Shown here: positions 1 through 8,535 of the stretch, piece after piece
Numbering within the stretch: position 1 is the stretch's first letter
Layout of the letters: each line of letters opens with the position of its first letter
Assembly: GCA_017301995.1 (NCBI GenBank)
Contig: JAFLEH010000034.1
Span: 1-64,000 of the forward strand
Origin: Verrucomicrobiota bacterium
GTDB lineage: Bacteria; Verrucomicrobiota; Verrucomicrobiia; Verrucomicrobiales; Akkermansiaceae
DNA: 64,000 bases
Direction of reading: 5' to 3'
Notes under the pieces: model-generated
Seen by the model: the letters and a program-made list of their open reading frames with translations, nothing else
Database searches by the model: none
Told to the model about the DNA's origin: nothing
Program-made: the position numbers and the translations under genes

Positions 1-25
1 GCGAATACAATAAGACGTGCGGCCC

Positions 26-54
26 GTTTGTCTGGACGAAAGGTCCAGAGAAAC
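26..54. terminator. Hairpin near left edge, possible terminator
   Basis: Inverted repeat with a perfect 7-bp stem (31-37 with 43-49) around a GAAAG loop. After one G/G mismatch it extends by GTTT (26-29) pairing with AAAC (51-54). No T run follows on either side, so it is only terminator-like. It would serve a gene lying off the left edge. Confidence 0.35.
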
Positions 55-166
55 TGCGGCGCATCGTCCAGTTGACTCAATCATATCAAAAACAAATGCA
101 CACGAACTAATGGAACGTTGCACTAGCCCGTGGGCGCAGGAAATGCGACAACGATTTTCCAGCGGA

Positions 167-194
167 TTGACATTCCGGCCCCGGAGCATATTTC
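167..194 (+). promoter_or_regulatory. Possible promoter of the hsdM remnant
   Basis: A perfect -35 hexamer TTGACA (167-172) is followed after 16 nt by TATTTC (189-194), a weak -10 match, about 43 nt before the ATG at 237. This is a consensus match only. It could be the surviving promoter of the lost methyltransferase gene. Confidence 0.3.
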
Positions 195-236
195 CAGTGG
201 TGAATCGCCTGAAATCTGCCACACTCCGGCCGTGCC

Positions 237-413
237 ATGACCCGCGACCAGCTCAAACAACTCGAAAACGACCTTTGGAAGGCCGCGGACAATCTCCGCG
301 CCAATTCCGACCTGAAAGCCAGCGAGTATTCCATCCCCGTGCTGGGCCTCATTTTCCTGAAATTCGCCGACAACAACTACCGCCGCCACGAACCCGCGAT
401 TCTGGCCGAATAG
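237..413 (+). pseudogene. HsdM N-terminal fragment, type I restriction-modification methyltransferase (truncated)
   Basis: A 58-codon frame from ATG 237 to TAG 411-413. Its translation matches the N-terminal helical domain of HsdM, the N6-adenine methyltransferase subunit of type I restriction-modification systems. Recognisable pieces are LENDLWKAADNLRANSDLK followed by SEYSIPVLGLIFLKFAD. In intact HsdM (about 500 residues) this segment precedes the SAM-binding domain with its NPPY motif. Here the frame stops right after the region and no methyltransferase, HsdS or HsdR sequence follows before mutB, so the gene is a decayed or truncated remnant. The upstream TTGACA box may be its old promoter. 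An alternative is a short standalone HsdM_N-like protein, which is less likely. Confidence 0.7.
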
Positions 414-456
414 CCTGAACCGCGCTACGCCGGACGCATTCCATGCGATACCCTCT

Positions 457-484
457 CTTGGAAGAGCGCGAAGCTCTCTCCAAG
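457..484. terminator. Hairpin downstream of mutB
   Basis: Inverted repeat CTTGGA (457-462) / TCCAAG (479-484) enclosing AGAGC (463-467) / GCTCT (473-477), with one extra C in the right arm and a 5-nt loop. It lies about 75 nt beyond the mutB stop on the minus strand, so it could end the propionate operon. There is no clear U tract. Confidence 0.35.
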
Positions 485-557
485 ACCTCTTGCGTCTTGT
501 CTGCCCGGCATAGCCCACAAGGCGACGACGGGGGTCTTGCAATCTTGTCTCTTGAAT
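481..557. repeat. Intergenic AAGAC-type repeat tract at the 3' end of mutB
   Basis: Two short runs read CTTGCGTCTTGTCT-like and GTCTTGCAATCTTGTCTCTT-like on the plus strand (AAGACAAGA-type on the minus strand), at about 481-500 and 533-555. The same degenerate AAGACAAGA vocabulary recurs in other gaps of this window (2733-2770, 4884-5008, 53811-53830). Confidence 0.45.
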
Positions 558-2729
558 CTACCCCACCTGCTCCAGCAGCAGATGCAGGATCTTCCTCGCG
601 GAATCCGGGATCACGGTGCCGGGGCCGAAGATGGCGGCGGCTCCGTTTTGGTAGAGGAATTCGTAGTCCTGCGCGGGAATCACGCCGCCGCAGACGACGA
701 GGATGTCCTCGCGGCCGAGTTTCTTGAGTTCGGCGATGAGCTGCGGGAGCAGCGTCTTGTGGCCGGCGGCGAGCGAACTCATGGCGACCACGTGCACGTC
801 GTTTTCGACGGCCTGCTTGGCGGTTTCCTCGGGGGTTTGGAACAGCGGGCCGATATCGACATCGAAGCCCATGTCGGCGTAGGCGGTGGAAACCACCTTG
901 GCGCCGCGGTCGTGGCCGTCCTGGCCCATTTTGGCGACCATCAGACGCGGGCGGCGGCCTTCGATGGCCTCGAATTTTGCGATGAGTTCGGGGATGTCTT
1001 CCATATTGCCCTGGTTGCTGAATTCCTTGCCGTACACGCCGGAAATGCTGCGGATGGTGGCCTTGTAGCGGCCGAAGTGTTTCTCCATGGCGTCGGAGAT
1101 CTCACCGAGCGAGGCGCGCGCTTTGGCGGCTGCGATGGCGAGTTCTAGCAGATTGCCCTTGCCCGATGCGGCGCATTCGGAGATGGCGGTTAGGGCGGAC
1201 TGGCAGGCGGCCTCGTCGCGGTTGGCGCGTAGTTGGTTGAGCCGCTCGATTTGCGAGAGTCTGACCGCCGTGTTGTCCACATCGAGGATGTCGAGCGGAT
1301 CTTCCTTTTCGAGGCGGTATTTGTTGACGCCGACGATCGTTTCCTCGCCCGAATCGATCCGCGCCTGCCGGCGGGCGGCGGCCTCTTCGATGCGCATTTT
1401 CGGGATGCCGGCCTCGACCGCCTTGGACATGCCACCGAGTTCCTGGGCTTCCATGATGTGGCCCCACGCGCGGTGGATCAGTTCGTGAGTGAGGGCTTCC
1501 AGATAATAGGAACCGCCCCAAGGGTCGATCACCCGGCAGATCGCGGTTTCGTCCTGCAGGAAGATCTGCGTGTTGCGGGCAATGCGGGCGGAGAAATCGG
1601 TGGGCAGCGCGATCGCCTCGTCGAGCGCGTTGGTGTGCAGCGACTGCGTGTGGCCCAGCGTGGCGGCCATCGCTTCCACGCAGGTGCGGGCGATGTTGTT
1701 GAACGGATCCTGCTCGGTTAGTGACCAGCCCGAGGTCTGCGAGTGGGTGCGCAGTGCCAGCGATTTTGGGTTCTTCGGGTTGAAGGTTTTGACGATCTTC
1801 GCCCACAGCACGCGGGCGGCGCGCATTTTGGCAACTTCCATGAAATGGTTCTTGCCCTGCGCCCAGAAGAACGAAAGCCGCGGCGCGAAGGCATCGATGT
1901 CAATGCCCGCCGCGATGCCGGTGCGGAGGTATTCCCAACCATCGGCCAGAGTGTAGGCCATTTCCAGGTCGGCGGTGGCGCCGGCTTCCTGCATGTGATA
2001 GCCGGAGATGGAAATCGAGTTGAACTTCGGCATCTTCTGCGAGGTGAACTCGAAAATGTCCGCGATGATCTTCATCGACGGAGTGGGCGGATAAATATAA
2101 GTGTTCCGCACCATGTATTCCTTGAGAATGTCATTCTGGATGGTGCCCGCGAGTTGCTCGTAGGTGGCGCCCTGCTCCAGCGCGGTGACGATGTAGAACG
2201 CCAGCACCGGCAGCACCGCGCCGTTCATGGTCATCGAAACCGAAACCTTGTCGAGCGGGATCTTGTCGAACAGGATCTTCATGTCGAGGATCGAGTCGAT
2301 CGCCACGCCAGCCTTGCCGACATCGCCGACGACCCGCGGGTGGTCGGAATCGTAGCCGCGGTGGGTGGCGAGGTCGAACGCGACGGATAGACCCTTTTGT
2401 CCGGCCGCCAGGTTGCGGCGGTAGAACGCGTTGGACTCCTCGGCGGTGGAGAACCCGGCGTATTGGCGGATCGTCCACGGCTGGAAGCAATACATCGTGG
2501 CATACGGCCCGCGCAGGAACGGAGCGATACCGGCCTGATATTGCAGGTGTTCCATGCCGCGGGTATCATCCTCGGTGTAGAGCGGTTTCACCGGAATCTG
2601 CTCCATGGTTTGCCAAACGATATCGCCCACGGGCTTGCCGTGTTCTTTTTCAAGTTTGGCTGCCCATTCCTGATAACTGGGAGCGGCGGGAGTGGTTTGA
2701 TAGGGCAGTGTGCTGAAGTTCGGGCGCAT
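558..2729 (-). CDS. mutB: Methylmalonyl-CoA mutase, catalytic B12-binding subunit
   Basis: Adenosylcobalamin-dependent isomerase interconverting succinyl-CoA and (R)-methylmalonyl-CoA in the cytoplasm. The 723 residues from ATG 2729 match the usual length of the large subunit; the open frame extends upstream to 2819, but those residues have no family resemblance. The N-terminal TIM-barrel substrate domain is recognisable by the FAEFS-like YAGFSTAEESNAFYRRNL and the ATHRGYDSDHPRVVGDVGK region. The C-terminal cobalamin domain carries the DxHxxG signature as DGHDRG at about residues 604-609, whose His ligates cobalt. It is the last gene of an eight-gene minus-strand operon, 79 nt after mutA. The gap holds an AAGAC-rich repeat. 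GCN5- or MeaB-type chaperone genes were not seen in the window. Confidence 0.95.
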   Translation of the reverse strand: MRPNFSTLPYQTTPAAPSYQEWAAKLEKEHGKPVGDIVWQTMEQIPVKPLYTEDDTRGMEHLQYQAGIAPFLRGPYATMYCFQPWTIRQYAGFSTAEESNAFYRRNLAAGQKGLSVAFDLATHRGYDSDHPRVVGDVGKAGVAIDSILDMKILFDKIPLDKVSVSMTMNGAVLPVLAFYIVTALEQGATYEQLAGTIQNDILKEYMVRNTYIYPPTPSMKIIADIFEFTSQKMPKFNSISISGYHMQEAGATADLEMAYTLADGWEYLRTGIAAGIDIDAFAPRLSFFWAQGKNHFMEVAKMRAARVLWAKIVKTFNPKNPKSLALRTHSQTSGWSLTEQDPFNNIARTCVEAMAATLGHTQSLHTNALDEAIALPTDFSARIARNTQIFLQDETAICRVIDPWGGSYYLEALTHELIHRAWGHIMEAQELGGMSKAVEAGIPKMRIEEAAARRQARIDSGEETIVGVNKYRLEKEDPLDILDVDNTAVRLSQIERLNQLRANRDEAACQSALTAISECAASGKGNLLELAIAAAKARASLGEISDAMEKHFGRYKATIRSISGVYGKEFSNQGNMEDIPELIAKFEAIEGRRPRLMVAKMGQDGHDRGAKVVSTAYADMGFDVDIGPLFQTPEETAKQAVENDVHVVAMSSLAAGHKTLLPQLIAELKKLGREDILVVCGGVIPAQDYEFLYQNGAAAIFGPGTVIPDSARKILHLLLEQVG

Positions 2730-2732
2730 AGG

Positions 2733-2770
2733 ATTAAGACAGAAGATTTTGAGACAGAAGACAGAAGACT
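2733..2770. repeat. Intergenic AAGAC-rich tract between mutA and mutB
   Basis: Low-complexity run of AAGACAGAAGA-type units on the plus strand, ending close to a GAGCGAGCATGG box. It shares vocabulary with the tracts at 4884-5008 and 53811-53830. It sits immediately upstream of the chosen mutB start. Confidence 0.45.
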
Positions 2771-2808
2771 GGAGCGAGCATGGTGCGGAGCTTCCCAATG
2801 ACCAATGA

Positions 2809-4866
2809 CTATTGACCAATGACCCCTGCTTTCACAAGCAGGGCATGGTTCAGATCGTAGTTGTTCGATTTCACATTGACGAAGTCGTCCACCCCGGCGG
2901 AGCGCCAGGCGGATTCGTTCTCGCCGGGAGCGCCGGCTAGGAGCAGATGGATGTCCGGTCGGGCGGCTTTGACGGCTGCGGCGAGGTCGGCGGCGTTTTC
3001 GACATAGGTGTTGTCGTCGGAAGTGATCACCGCGATGGGAGCGGTGCTTTCCTTTGCGGCCGCTGCGGCATCTTCGATGGTTTTGAAATCGCGCGCGCCA
3101 TCGACCACGAAGCCGGCGGCCTGGAAGAAGGCGGCGGTCCAGTCCGCGCGAAGGCGATAGCGGCCGGAGGGGCCGAGATTGATCTGGAGGATGGCCGGTG
3201 CCGCGCCGGTCTTGTCAGCGAAGGCGGCGGAAGCGTCGCGCAGGGCTTCGTATTCCTCGGCAGCGCGGCGGGCTGGCAGCGGATTGACAGTTAGACCCTC
3301 GGTGCAGCCGAGTCCGAGGCCTTTGGCGATCGACATCCGGGAAGCTCCCGATGCCGCCGCGGCAATCGCTTCGTCGATCATCGCCGCGGTGGTTCCCGCC
3401 GAGATGGCGGCGGCTTCCACGCCTTCGAACGGACTGATGCCCGCCTTGGCGGCGACGGCGGCATGGCAAACCGGGGTGAGCATTTCGAGTTTACCGCCCT
3501 TGAGATCGGGATACATGTTGGAGCCGACGATGCGGTCCTTGCGGCGGCGGATGTTCTGGAACTTCGCGTCGCGGACCTTGGTGACGGCGGTCTGGACGGT
3601 TCCCGCTTCGAGCGCGGCCACGATGCCGCCAGCGGCTTCGATTTCCTGGAACAGCAACCACGATTTCGCGGCCACCTGGTCGGTCAGCCACTCGATGTAG
3701 TTCGATCCGCCGGCCGGATCGATCACTCGGTCGAGGCCGCACTCCTCGCGGAGAATGATATGAATATTGCGGGCGATGCGCCGCGAAAACTCGTCGGTTT
3801 TGCCGGAGATCTCATCGTAAGGACCGATGTGGAGCGCATCCACGCCGGCGACGACGGCGGCGAAGGCTTCCGAGGTGACGCGAAGCATGTTGGTGTGCGC
3901 GTCGTAGCTGGTCTTGTTCCAGCGGGAGGTGGACGCGTGGATGAAGCAGGGAGAGTCATCTACCCCATAGGCGGCGGCCACTTTGCTCAGCAGCCAGCGA
4001 GCGGCGCGGAGTTTGGCGATTTCCATGAAATAGTCCGATCCCACGGCGAAACGCAGGCGGAGATGTTGGAACGCGGTGGCGGGTTCGATGCCGCGGGACT
4101 TCAATTCCTCGACATAGGCCACCACGGTGGCGATCACATAGGCAAGTTCCTGGGTGGAGGACGCGCCCGCGTTGTGATAGACGCAGCCGTTCGCGGTGAT
4201 TGTCTGGAGACCCGGGGCGTTGGCGGCGGTCCATGCGGTTAGGGCGGCCATCTGGTCGAGCCTGAGAGCCAGCGGTTGTTTGAGAAAACCCTTGGCTACC
4301 AGTTCGGATAGGGGATCGATCTCGAATCCGCCGCGCAGTTTGTCAGTGGCGATGCCGCGCGCCTTGGCGGCCGCGATGAACATGGCCGCGACGGGAACCA
4401 CGCCCGGACCCGCCTGCCAGTAGGTGGCCACCGCATCGAGGGCGACGCCATCCAGCACCTTTTCCACATCCTGTGCCGAGCCGAGCGAGACACCGCCTTT
4501 GCAGCATTCCGCGTGACCGCAGCCGACGAGCAGGTTCAGCTCCGATTGGCTGCCTTTGAGGCCTTCGAGAATCTGTGCGTTGAGCCCGGCAGGCGTGTGC
4601 GCTTTGAGTTCCTGTGAGATTTTCCAACCGTTCTTGAGAAACCCGGCGGCCCGGCTGCCGCGGACGCGGGACGCCATGCCCGGCAGTTCGTTGCGGTGCG
4701 GCAGGCCGGCGATGTCATCCTCCCGATAGAGCGGCTGGATGGTGATGTCCTCGTAGGTCTTGCTGACGAGAAGTTTCTCGAACGGCGCGCCTTTGAGCAG
4801 CGCCTCGGCTGCCGCATGCCATTGTTCGTAGGTGTGGGCGGGGAATTCGGTTAGGAGTTGGGTCAT
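2809..4866 (-). CDS. mutA: Methylmalonyl-CoA mutase, small (non-B12-binding) subunit
   Basis: Partner of MutB in the heterodimeric methylmalonyl-CoA mutase. The 685 residues are similar in layout to the large subunit, but the C-terminal B12-like domain lacks the DxHxxG cobalt-ligand motif. This is the hallmark of the structural MutA subunit, which keeps the fold without binding cofactor. The barrel region has the expected ELAYVIATVVAYVEEL and GSDYFMEIAKLRAARWL stretches, the latter shared with MutB around active-site helices. The ATG at 4866 gives a natural N terminus (TQLLTEFPAHTYEQW). It is the seventh gene of the operon, between the CoA-transferase and mutB. The 142-nt gap before it carries an inverted AAGAC repeat. 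Confidence 0.93.
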   Translation of the reverse strand: MTQLLTEFPAHTYEQWHAAAEALLKGAPFEKLLVSKTYEDITIQPLYREDDIAGLPHRNELPGMASRVRGSRAAGFLKNGWKISQELKAHTPAGLNAQILEGLKGSQSELNLLVGCGHAECCKGGVSLGSAQDVEKVLDGVALDAVATYWQAGPGVVPVAAMFIAAAKARGIATDKLRGGFEIDPLSELVAKGFLKQPLALRLDQMAALTAWTAANAPGLQTITANGCVYHNAGASSTQELAYVIATVVAYVEELKSRGIEPATAFQHLRLRFAVGSDYFMEIAKLRAARWLLSKVAAAYGVDDSPCFIHASTSRWNKTSYDAHTNMLRVTSEAFAAVVAGVDALHIGPYDEISGKTDEFSRRIARNIHIILREECGLDRVIDPAGGSNYIEWLTDQVAAKSWLLFQEIEAAGGIVAALEAGTVQTAVTKVRDAKFQNIRRRKDRIVGSNMYPDLKGGKLEMLTPVCHAAVAAKAGISPFEGVEAAAISAGTTAAMIDEAIAAAASGASRMSIAKGLGLGCTEGLTVNPLPARRAAEEYEALRDASAAFADKTGAAPAILQINLGPSGRYRLRADWTAAFFQAAGFVVDGARDFKTIEDAAAAAKESTAPIAVITSDDNTYVENAADLAAAVKAARPDIHLLLAGAPGENESAWRSAGVDDFVNVKSNNYDLNHALLVKAGVIGQ

Positions 4867-4883
4867 GGGAGTGGGATGCTGAG

Positions 4884-5008
4884 AGACTCAAGACTTCAAG
4901 ACGCAAGACACAAGACAAGAGCAAGCATGGACCCGAGTTTCCTCCCGGCGGCGGGTGTTTGGAAAGGTCCTCATCTTGTGTCTTGAAGTCTTGCGTCTTG
5001 GGTCTTCT
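4884..5008. repeat. Inverted AAGAC repeat pair between CoA-transferase and mutA
   Basis: The arm at 4884-4921 (AAGAC units every 8-9 nt on the plus strand) faces an arm at 4973-5008 that reads as the same units on the minus strand. The arms share an ACGCAAGAC core and could pair over roughly 25-30 bp with mismatches, around a GC-rich loop (4922-4972). On the operon transcript this would make a long hairpin between the CoA-transferase stop and the mutA start. Its role is unknown; it may be a mobile miniature element or an mRNA-processing site. Confidence 0.5.
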
Positions 5009-6493
5009 TCAGAACCTCGTGTTGCGCATGTCGCCGGATTCGAGGAAGGCCTCGTGGAAGGCGAAGGCGGAACGGAACGTCTGCGGGGTGTGGCCGTTTT
5101 CGGTGAGCTTGAAATAGGTCCACATCAGGTCTCGGTAGGACGGGTCCACGCAGTTTTCGATGATCGTGGTGGCGCGCTCGCGCGGGTCCTTGCCGCGGAG
5201 GTCGGCGATGCCGTGCTCGGTGACCAGCACCTGCACCGAGTGCTCGCTGTGGTCCATGTGGGAGCACATCGGGACGATGGCCGAGATCTTGCCATCCTTG
5301 GCGGTGGAGGGGCAGGTGAAGATCGAGATATAGGCGTTGCGGGTGAAGTCGCCCGAGCCGCCGATGCCGTTCATCATCTTCTGGCCCAACACGTGGGTCG
5401 AATTGATATTTCCGAAGATATCCGCCTCGAGCGCGGTGTTCACCGAGATGATGCCGATACGGCGGACGATTTCCGGGTTGTTGGCGATTTCCTGCGGACG
5501 TAGCATCAGGCGGCGGCGGAAATAGTCGAGGTTGTCGTAGATGCTCTGGAGCACCTGATCGGTGACAGTTAGGGAAACGCCGGAGACGAACGAGCAGCGG
5601 TCCGATTTCACCAGATCGATCACCGCGTCCTGAATGACTTCCGAGTACATCTGGAAGCGTGGGATTTCCGGGTGTTCGCCCATCGCGCCGAGCACCGCGT
5701 TGGCCACGTTGCCCACGCCGGACTGGATCGGCAGGAATTGTTTGGGAATACGGCCCACTTTTAGCTCGCCGGCGAGAAACTCGGCCACATTCTGGCCGAT
5801 CTTGGTGGTGACATCGGTCACCGGCGAGAAGTCCTTCACCTCGTCCGGGCGGTTGGATTGCACGATGCCCATGATCTTCTTGGAGTCCACCCAAACCCGT
5901 TGGGTGCCGATCCGGTCCTCCGCGTTGCAGATCGGGATCGGCCTGCGGTAGGGCGGGGAATCCGGCTCGTAGATATCATGGAATCCCAACAATTCCTTCG
6001 GGTGGCGGGCGTTGACCTCGATCAGCACTTTTTTCGCTTGAGAGAGAAACGTCGGCGCGGCGCCGACCGATGTGGTCAGGAGCACCTTTCCGTCCACCGA
6101 AACATCCGCCGCCTCGACGATGGCCCAATCCACCTGGCCGAGGAAGCCGTAGCGGACGTATTGCGGCAGCAGCGAGAGATGCATGTCGAAGAAATGCGTC
6201 TTGCCCGCGTTGATGCTGTTGCGGAGGTCCTTGTCCGATTGATAGGGTGTGCGGAATTTGATCGCATCGGCCTTGGCGAGCGCGCCGTCGAGGGACGGTC
6301 CGGTGGACGCGCCGGTGATGACGCCGACCTTGAACGGACGGCCCGCCTCGTGCTCGGCTTCCGCGCGGGCGGCGAGGGCGGTGGGGATCACTTTGGCGGC
6401 ACCGGCCGGGGTGAACCCGCTGAAACCGATGGTTTCATCGTGGTTGACCATCGCGGCGGCTTCTTCGGGAGTTAGGATCGGGAATCGGGACAT
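5009..6493 (-). CDS. Class I CoA-transferase (acetyl-CoA hydrolase / succinyl-CoA:acetate or propionyl-CoA:succinate CoA-transferase family)
   Basis: Predicted cytoplasmic CoA-transferase of 494 residues. It belongs to the AarC/Cat1/ScpC group: N-terminal EEAAAMVNHDETIGFSGFTPAG, the SGVGNVANAV glycine-rich segment at 258-267, and a catalytic glutamate candidate E285 in QMYSEVIQDAV. These enzymes form a glutamyl-CoA thioester and exchange CoA between acyl groups. Its place between the decarboxylase genes and mutAB suggests propionyl-CoA + succinate (or acetate) exchange, which saves ATP when succinate is turned into propionate. The substrate cannot be read from sequence: succinate, propionate and acetate are all possible, so no gene symbol is given. 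Length is normal for the family. Confidence 0.88.
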   Translation of the reverse strand: MSRFPILTPEEAAAMVNHDETIGFSGFTPAGAAKVIPTALAARAEAEHEAGRPFKVGVITGASTGPSLDGALAKADAIKFRTPYQSDKDLRNSINAGKTHFFDMHLSLLPQYVRYGFLGQVDWAIVEAADVSVDGKVLLTTSVGAAPTFLSQAKKVLIEVNARHPKELLGFHDIYEPDSPPYRRPIPICNAEDRIGTQRVWVDSKKIMGIVQSNRPDEVKDFSPVTDVTTKIGQNVAEFLAGELKVGRIPKQFLPIQSGVGNVANAVLGAMGEHPEIPRFQMYSEVIQDAVIDLVKSDRCSFVSGVSLTVTDQVLQSIYDNLDYFRRRLMLRPQEIANNPEIVRRIGIISVNTALEADIFGNINSTHVLGQKMMNGIGGSGDFTRNAYISIFTCPSTAKDGKISAIVPMCSHMDHSEHSVQVLVTEHGIADLRGKDPRERATTIIENCVDPSYRDLMWTYFKLTENGHTPQTFRSAFAFHEAFLESGDMRNTRF

Positions 6494-6504
6494 GGTTTGG
6501 GACG

Positions 6505-6538
6505 GAAATTTGAAATTTGAGATTTGAAATTTGAAATC
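6505..6538. repeat. GAAATTT-type direct repeats in an operon gap
   Basis: Four tandem near-copies of GAAATTT / GAGATTT fill the gap between mmdB and the CoA-transferase start. A similar AAATCTC run occurs at 56149-56180. The low GC contrasts with the surrounding coding DNA. Function is unknown. Confidence 0.5.
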
Positions 6539-6544
6539 GGACGG

Positions 6545-7693
6545 CTACTTGAGCATGGCGATGAGATATCCGGCGGCGATGGCGCTACCGATGACGCCGG
6601 CGACATTCGGCCCCATGGCGTGCATGAGCAGGAAGTTCGTCTTGTCATATTCCTGGCCGACATTGTGGGAGACGCGGGCGGCCATCGGGACGGCGGAAAC
6701 GCCCGCGGAGCCGATCAGCGGGTTGATCTTGTCCTTGGAGAACATATTCATGATCTTGGCCATGAGGACTCCGCCCGCGGTTGCGACACCGAAGGCGATC
6801 ACGCCGAGAACGAGGATGCCGAGCGTCTGCGGGTTGAGGAAGAGATGCTTGCCGGTGACATCGATTCCCATCTTGAGGCCCACGCAGAGGCCGAGGAAGA
6901 TCGTGACGATGTTGATGATTTCGTTTTGGGCGGCTTTGACGAGGCGCTCGGTGACCCGGCTCTCACGGAGAAGGTTGCCGACGAACAGCATGATGAGCAG
7001 GGCGGCGGCGTCCGGGACGACCATCGCGCACAGGGACATGACGACCGCGCCGAAGACCATTTTCTCGAGTTGGCTAACCTTGCGCAGCGTTTTCATTTTG
7101 ATCCGGCGTTCGGCATCAGTGGTGAGGAGCCGCATGATCGGAGGCTGAATCAGGGGAACCAGCGCCATATAACTGTATGCCGCAACCGCGATGGAACCCA
7201 ACAAATGCGGCGCGAGCTTGTTGGCGGAGAAGATCGATGTCGGGCCGTCCGCACCGCCGATGATGCCGATGGCGGCCGCCTCCTTCAGGTCGAATCCGAA
7301 AAGCGGGGCGATCAGGAAGGCTCCGAAAATACCGAGTTGCGCCGCGCCGCCAAGAAGCAAGGTGCGGGGATTGGCGATCAGAGGGCCGAAGTCCACCAGT
7401 GCGCCGACTCCGAGGAAGATCAGCGGTGGGAAGATCTGCAGTTTGATCCCCTGATTGAGGTAGTAGAATAGGCCACCGGCCTCGTGGTCGGTCGGCACCT
7501 GCTGGATGAACTCCTGAACCGGAAGGTTCGAGATGAGAGCACCCAGGGAGATGGGAACGAGCAGCAGGGGCTCAAAGCCTTTGACGATGGCCAGATAGAG
7601 CAGCAGGGCGACGACGAACCACATCGCCACCATCGTCCACTGCAGCCCTGAGAAGGCCGTCATTTTCCAAAGATCCATCAAATGATCTAACAT
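6545..7693 (-). CDS. mmdB: Sodium-pumping methylmalonyl-CoA decarboxylase, beta subunit
   Basis: Integral membrane carboxybiotin decarboxylase subunit (OadB/GcdB/MmdB family, 382 residues). It couples decarboxylation of carboxybiotin to export of Na+. Many hydrophobic segments span the protein. The conserved IIGGADGPTSIFSANKLAPH region carries the Asp implicated in Na+ binding, and the AYSYMALVPLIQPPIMRLL stretch is typical of the family. The C terminus ends in GSAIAAGYLIAMLK as in other family members. It is 13 nt downstream of mmdC. With mmdA, mmdC and mmdD it completes the decarboxylase, so propionyl-CoA formation conserves energy as a sodium gradient. Oxaloacetate or glutaconyl-CoA decarboxylase is the alternative; linkage to mce and mutAB makes methylmalonyl-CoA the likely substrate. 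Confidence 0.93.
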   Translation of the reverse strand: MLDHLMDLWKMTAFSGLQWTMVAMWFVVALLLYLAIVKGFEPLLLVPISLGALISNLPVQEFIQQVPTDHEAGGLFYYLNQGIKLQIFPPLIFLGVGALVDFGPLIANPRTLLLGGAAQLGIFGAFLIAPLFGFDLKEAAAIGIIGGADGPTSIFSANKLAPHLLGSIAVAAYSYMALVPLIQPPIMRLLTTDAERRIKMKTLRKVSQLEKMVFGAVVMSLCAMVVPDAAALLIMLFVGNLLRESRVTERLVKAAQNEIINIVTIFLGLCVGLKMGIDVTGKHLFLNPQTLGILVLGVIAFGVATAGGVLMAKIMNMFSKDKINPLIGSAGVSAVPMAARVSHNVGQEYDKTNFLLMHAMGPNVAGVIGSAIAAGYLIAMLK

Positions 7694-7706
7694 GGGAATA
7701 GGTGGT

Positions 7707-8072
7707 TTAGGATAGGGTGTAGAGCGGTTGGTCTTCGTCCACCGCGTCGCCCACGTTGACGTGGAAAGCGGTGACGGTGCCGTCGGTGGGGGCGTTCATG
7801 GCGGTGTACATTTTCATGGCCTCCAGGGTGAGGACCAGATCGCCGGCCTTGACATGGGTGCCGACAGCGACATCGAGCGACTTGACGACACCGGCGAGTG
7901 GGCTTCCGACATCACCGGCGGCCTTGGCGGCTTTGGGAGCGGCTTTCGGCGTGGCGACATGGGCGGCGGGCGCGGCTTTCACGGTGGGGACGGGATCGCT
8001 GCCATCGGAGTCCAGTTTCTCGACGGTGACTTCGTAGGATTTGCCATCGACGGTAATGCGGAGGTGCTTCAT
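7707..8072 (-). CDS. mmdC: Biotin carboxyl carrier subunit of methylmalonyl-CoA decarboxylase (gamma)
   Basis: A 121-residue biotinyl protein. The first 30 residues (KHLRITVDGKSYEVTVEKL) match the N terminus of the carrier subunits. A flexible Ala/Pro/Lys-rich linker follows (about 31-52), then a biotinyl-lipoyl domain with the EAMKM motif. K87 is the predicted biotinylated lysine. It carries CO2 as carboxybiotin from the MmdA carboxyltransferase to the MmdB membrane subunit. The gene lies between mmdD and mmdB. Biotin-protein ligase is not in the window. Confidence 0.94.
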   Translation of the reverse strand: MKHLRITVDGKSYEVTVEKLDSDGSDPVPTVKAAPAAHVATPKAAPKAAKAAGDVGSPLAGVVKSLDVAVGTHVKAGDLVLTLEAMKMYTAMNAPTDGTVTAFHVNVGDAVDEDQPLYTLS

Positions 8073-8124
8073 AATGTTAGGTTCGTTTGGAGTTGAAAGG
8101 TTGTTTGGTTAGGTTGTGCTGAGG

Positions 8125-8529
8125 CTAGCGGATGCGGTGGGAGCCGAGGACCGCCTGGCGGCCGGCCTTTTCCCAATTGGTGTCCTGCGGTTTGATGGCG
8201 ACGACCTTGTGGCCTTTGCCGACCGCGGTGTGGACGGCGGCGGCGATGGCGGCGACGACTTCGGGTGCGATTCCCGAAGCCGGAGTCGGGGCAGCGGCGT
8301 GGGGTTGTGCGCGCTCGACATCCACTGGTGGCGCCGGGGCAGCCGGAGCGGCCACGGGTTCCGGCACGAAGGTCTTGATGAGCCAGGCGGTTAGGGCGCA
8401 GACGCCCCACAGGCATGCCAGGGTGACCAGAACGACGAACATTCCCAACAGATGGGGAAAGCCCGCCAGGAAGGTATCCCAGATGCCGGTTTTGGCGGCC
8501 GTCGCGGCGAGAATTTGGATCATTTGCAT
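8125..8529 (-). CDS. mmdD: OadG-family delta subunit of sodium-pumping decarboxylase
   Basis: Small anchoring subunit (134 residues, or 132 if translation starts at the second ATG, 8523). One transmembrane helix lies at about residues 26-50 (HLLGMFVVLVTLACLWGVCALTAWLI). A Pro/Ala-rich linker follows (about 55-85), then a C-terminal segment with EVVAAIAAAVHTAVGKGHKVVAI, which resembles the helical tail that binds the carboxyltransferase in OadG/MmdD proteins. It is thought to hold MmdA and MmdC to the membrane subunit. Sequence conservation in this family is weak, so the call rests on topology, tail and position between mmdA and mmdC. Confidence 0.8.
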   Translation of the reverse strand: MQMIQILAATAAKTGIWDTFLAGFPHLLGMFVVLVTLACLWGVCALTAWLIKTFVPEPVAAPAAPAPPVDVERAQPHAAAPTPASGIAPEVVAAIAAAVHTAVGKGHKVVAIKPQDTNWEKAGRQAVLGSHRIR

Positions 8530-8535
8530 GGTGGG

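Noticed and set aside
537..2390. Long open frames on the plus strand opposite mutB, and similar ones opposite most genes
   Set aside because: They are antisense shadows of high-GC codon usage; translations are low-complexity and the real genes on the other strand have clear families.
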